Below are positions 5,108 to 5,484 of a DNA stretch of 5,484 nt, piece after piece. The position numbers and the translations under genes were made by a program. The DNA lies in contig DITI01000025.1 of NCBI GenBank assembly GCA_002422765.1, positions 1 to 5,484 of the forward strand, written 5' to 3'. The stretch is from Candidatus Pacebacteria bacterium UBA6188 (GTDB lineage Bacteria; Patescibacteriota; Microgenomatia; UBA1400; PJMF01). The notes beneath the pieces were generated by a model. It made no database searches. It saw only the letters and a list, made by a program, of their open reading frames with translations, and was not told where the DNA came from. Each line of letters begins with the position of its first letter. The stretch's first letter is position 1.

Positions 5108-5484
5108 GTGTCAAAACAAAAGACCAAGAACAGAGTCGCACTTAGAGAGCTGGCTCTGCGTCATCGACCAAGAGAAAAAGCTAAGCAGTTAGGTCTTCCC
5201 GCCCTCAGTAATCATGAACTTTTAGCCTTGATCATCGGCAGTGGTCAAAAAAATCACAACGCCTTAGAAATTGCCAAAAAAGTGGAGAAGGTGTTGTTCT
5301 CAAATGCGGTTACGGCAACTGAACTCTGCAAAATCGCTGGCATTGGGCAAATTTTGGCCACCAAAATTCTAGCTAGCTTAGAGTTGGGTGAGCGCCTGAA
5401 CAAACAAACTCACTTTGAACAAGTCGATTCCCCTGCCAAAATTTTCACCCTATCATTAGAAATCCACGACAAGAAACAGGAATA
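5108..5484 (+). CDS. radC: RadC/JAB-family protein, 5' part only
   Basis: An open frame of 125 codons runs from a GTG off the end of the window. The protein begins like RadC (UPF0758): RPREKAKQLG (20-29), PALSNHELLALIIGSG (31-46), ALEIAKKV (52-59) and a helix-hairpin-helix ELCKIAGIGQILATKILASLE (about 72-92), a DNA-contact fold. At about 107-125, SPAKIF and DKKQE match the region that leads into the JAB/MPN metalloprotease-like domain, whose zinc motif would lie beyond the window. RadC was named for DNA repair, but its actual function is unsettled. Codons upstream remain open but offer no better start. The gene is complete only outside this window. Confidence 0.9.
   Translation, partial: MSKQKTKNRVALRELALRHRPREKAKQLGLPALSNHELLALIIGSGQKNHNALEIAKKVEKVLFSNAVTATELCKIAGIGQILATKILASLELGERLNKQTHFEQVDSPAKIFTLSLEIHDKKQE

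Overview
The window reads as a short stretch of bacterial chromosome from an organism without close well-studied relatives. It has single, short, densely packed genes in alternating orientation, with many hypothetical proteins and no phage, transposase, rRNA, tRNA or CRISPR. The small PspC protein, an unusual TGT with degenerate N-terminal motifs, a Thr/Pro-tailed lipoprotein and a radC-like gene fit a candidate-phylum lineage such as Patescibacteria/CPR. That placement is inference from gene style, not proof.

Left part (1-1912). A GC-rich 12-bp palindrome (35-69) lies just beyond the end of a minus-strand gene for an unrecognised polytopic membrane protein (91-1185). Next comes a 333-bp gene-free stretch (1186-1518) with several inverted repeats, best explained as the leader of the membrane-protein gene plus promoters. 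A plus-strand lipoprotein gene (1519-1869) follows and ends in a strong intrinsic terminator (1890-1922). This part is about half G+C by hand counts of sample lines, and both genes have good Shine-Dalgarno (SD) sequences.

Right part (1939-5484). In order: a PspC-domain protein (minus), a small coiled-coil protein (plus), a Nudix hydrolase (minus), a tRNA-guanine transglycosylase (plus), an XRE-type regulator (minus), a degenerate receiver-like protein (plus), and the 5' part of a radC-family gene (plus) cut by the window end. This part is more A+T-rich. Five of its seven genes lack an SD and have a -10-like hexamer 5-10 nt before the start codon, which points to leaderless or nearly leaderless mRNAs.

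Likely joint functions. TGT modifies tRNA anticodons. Nudix, divergent from TGT, probably cleans up nucleotide derivatives. The XRE regulator and the pseudo-receiver share a 69-bp intergenic region with a 17-bp palindrome that carries -10-like hexamers on both strands, suggesting a small autoregulated switch next to radC. I see no clear case for a complete new system. The best leads are the leaderless promoter pattern, the XRE/pseudo-receiver pair and the structured leader of the membrane-protein gene.
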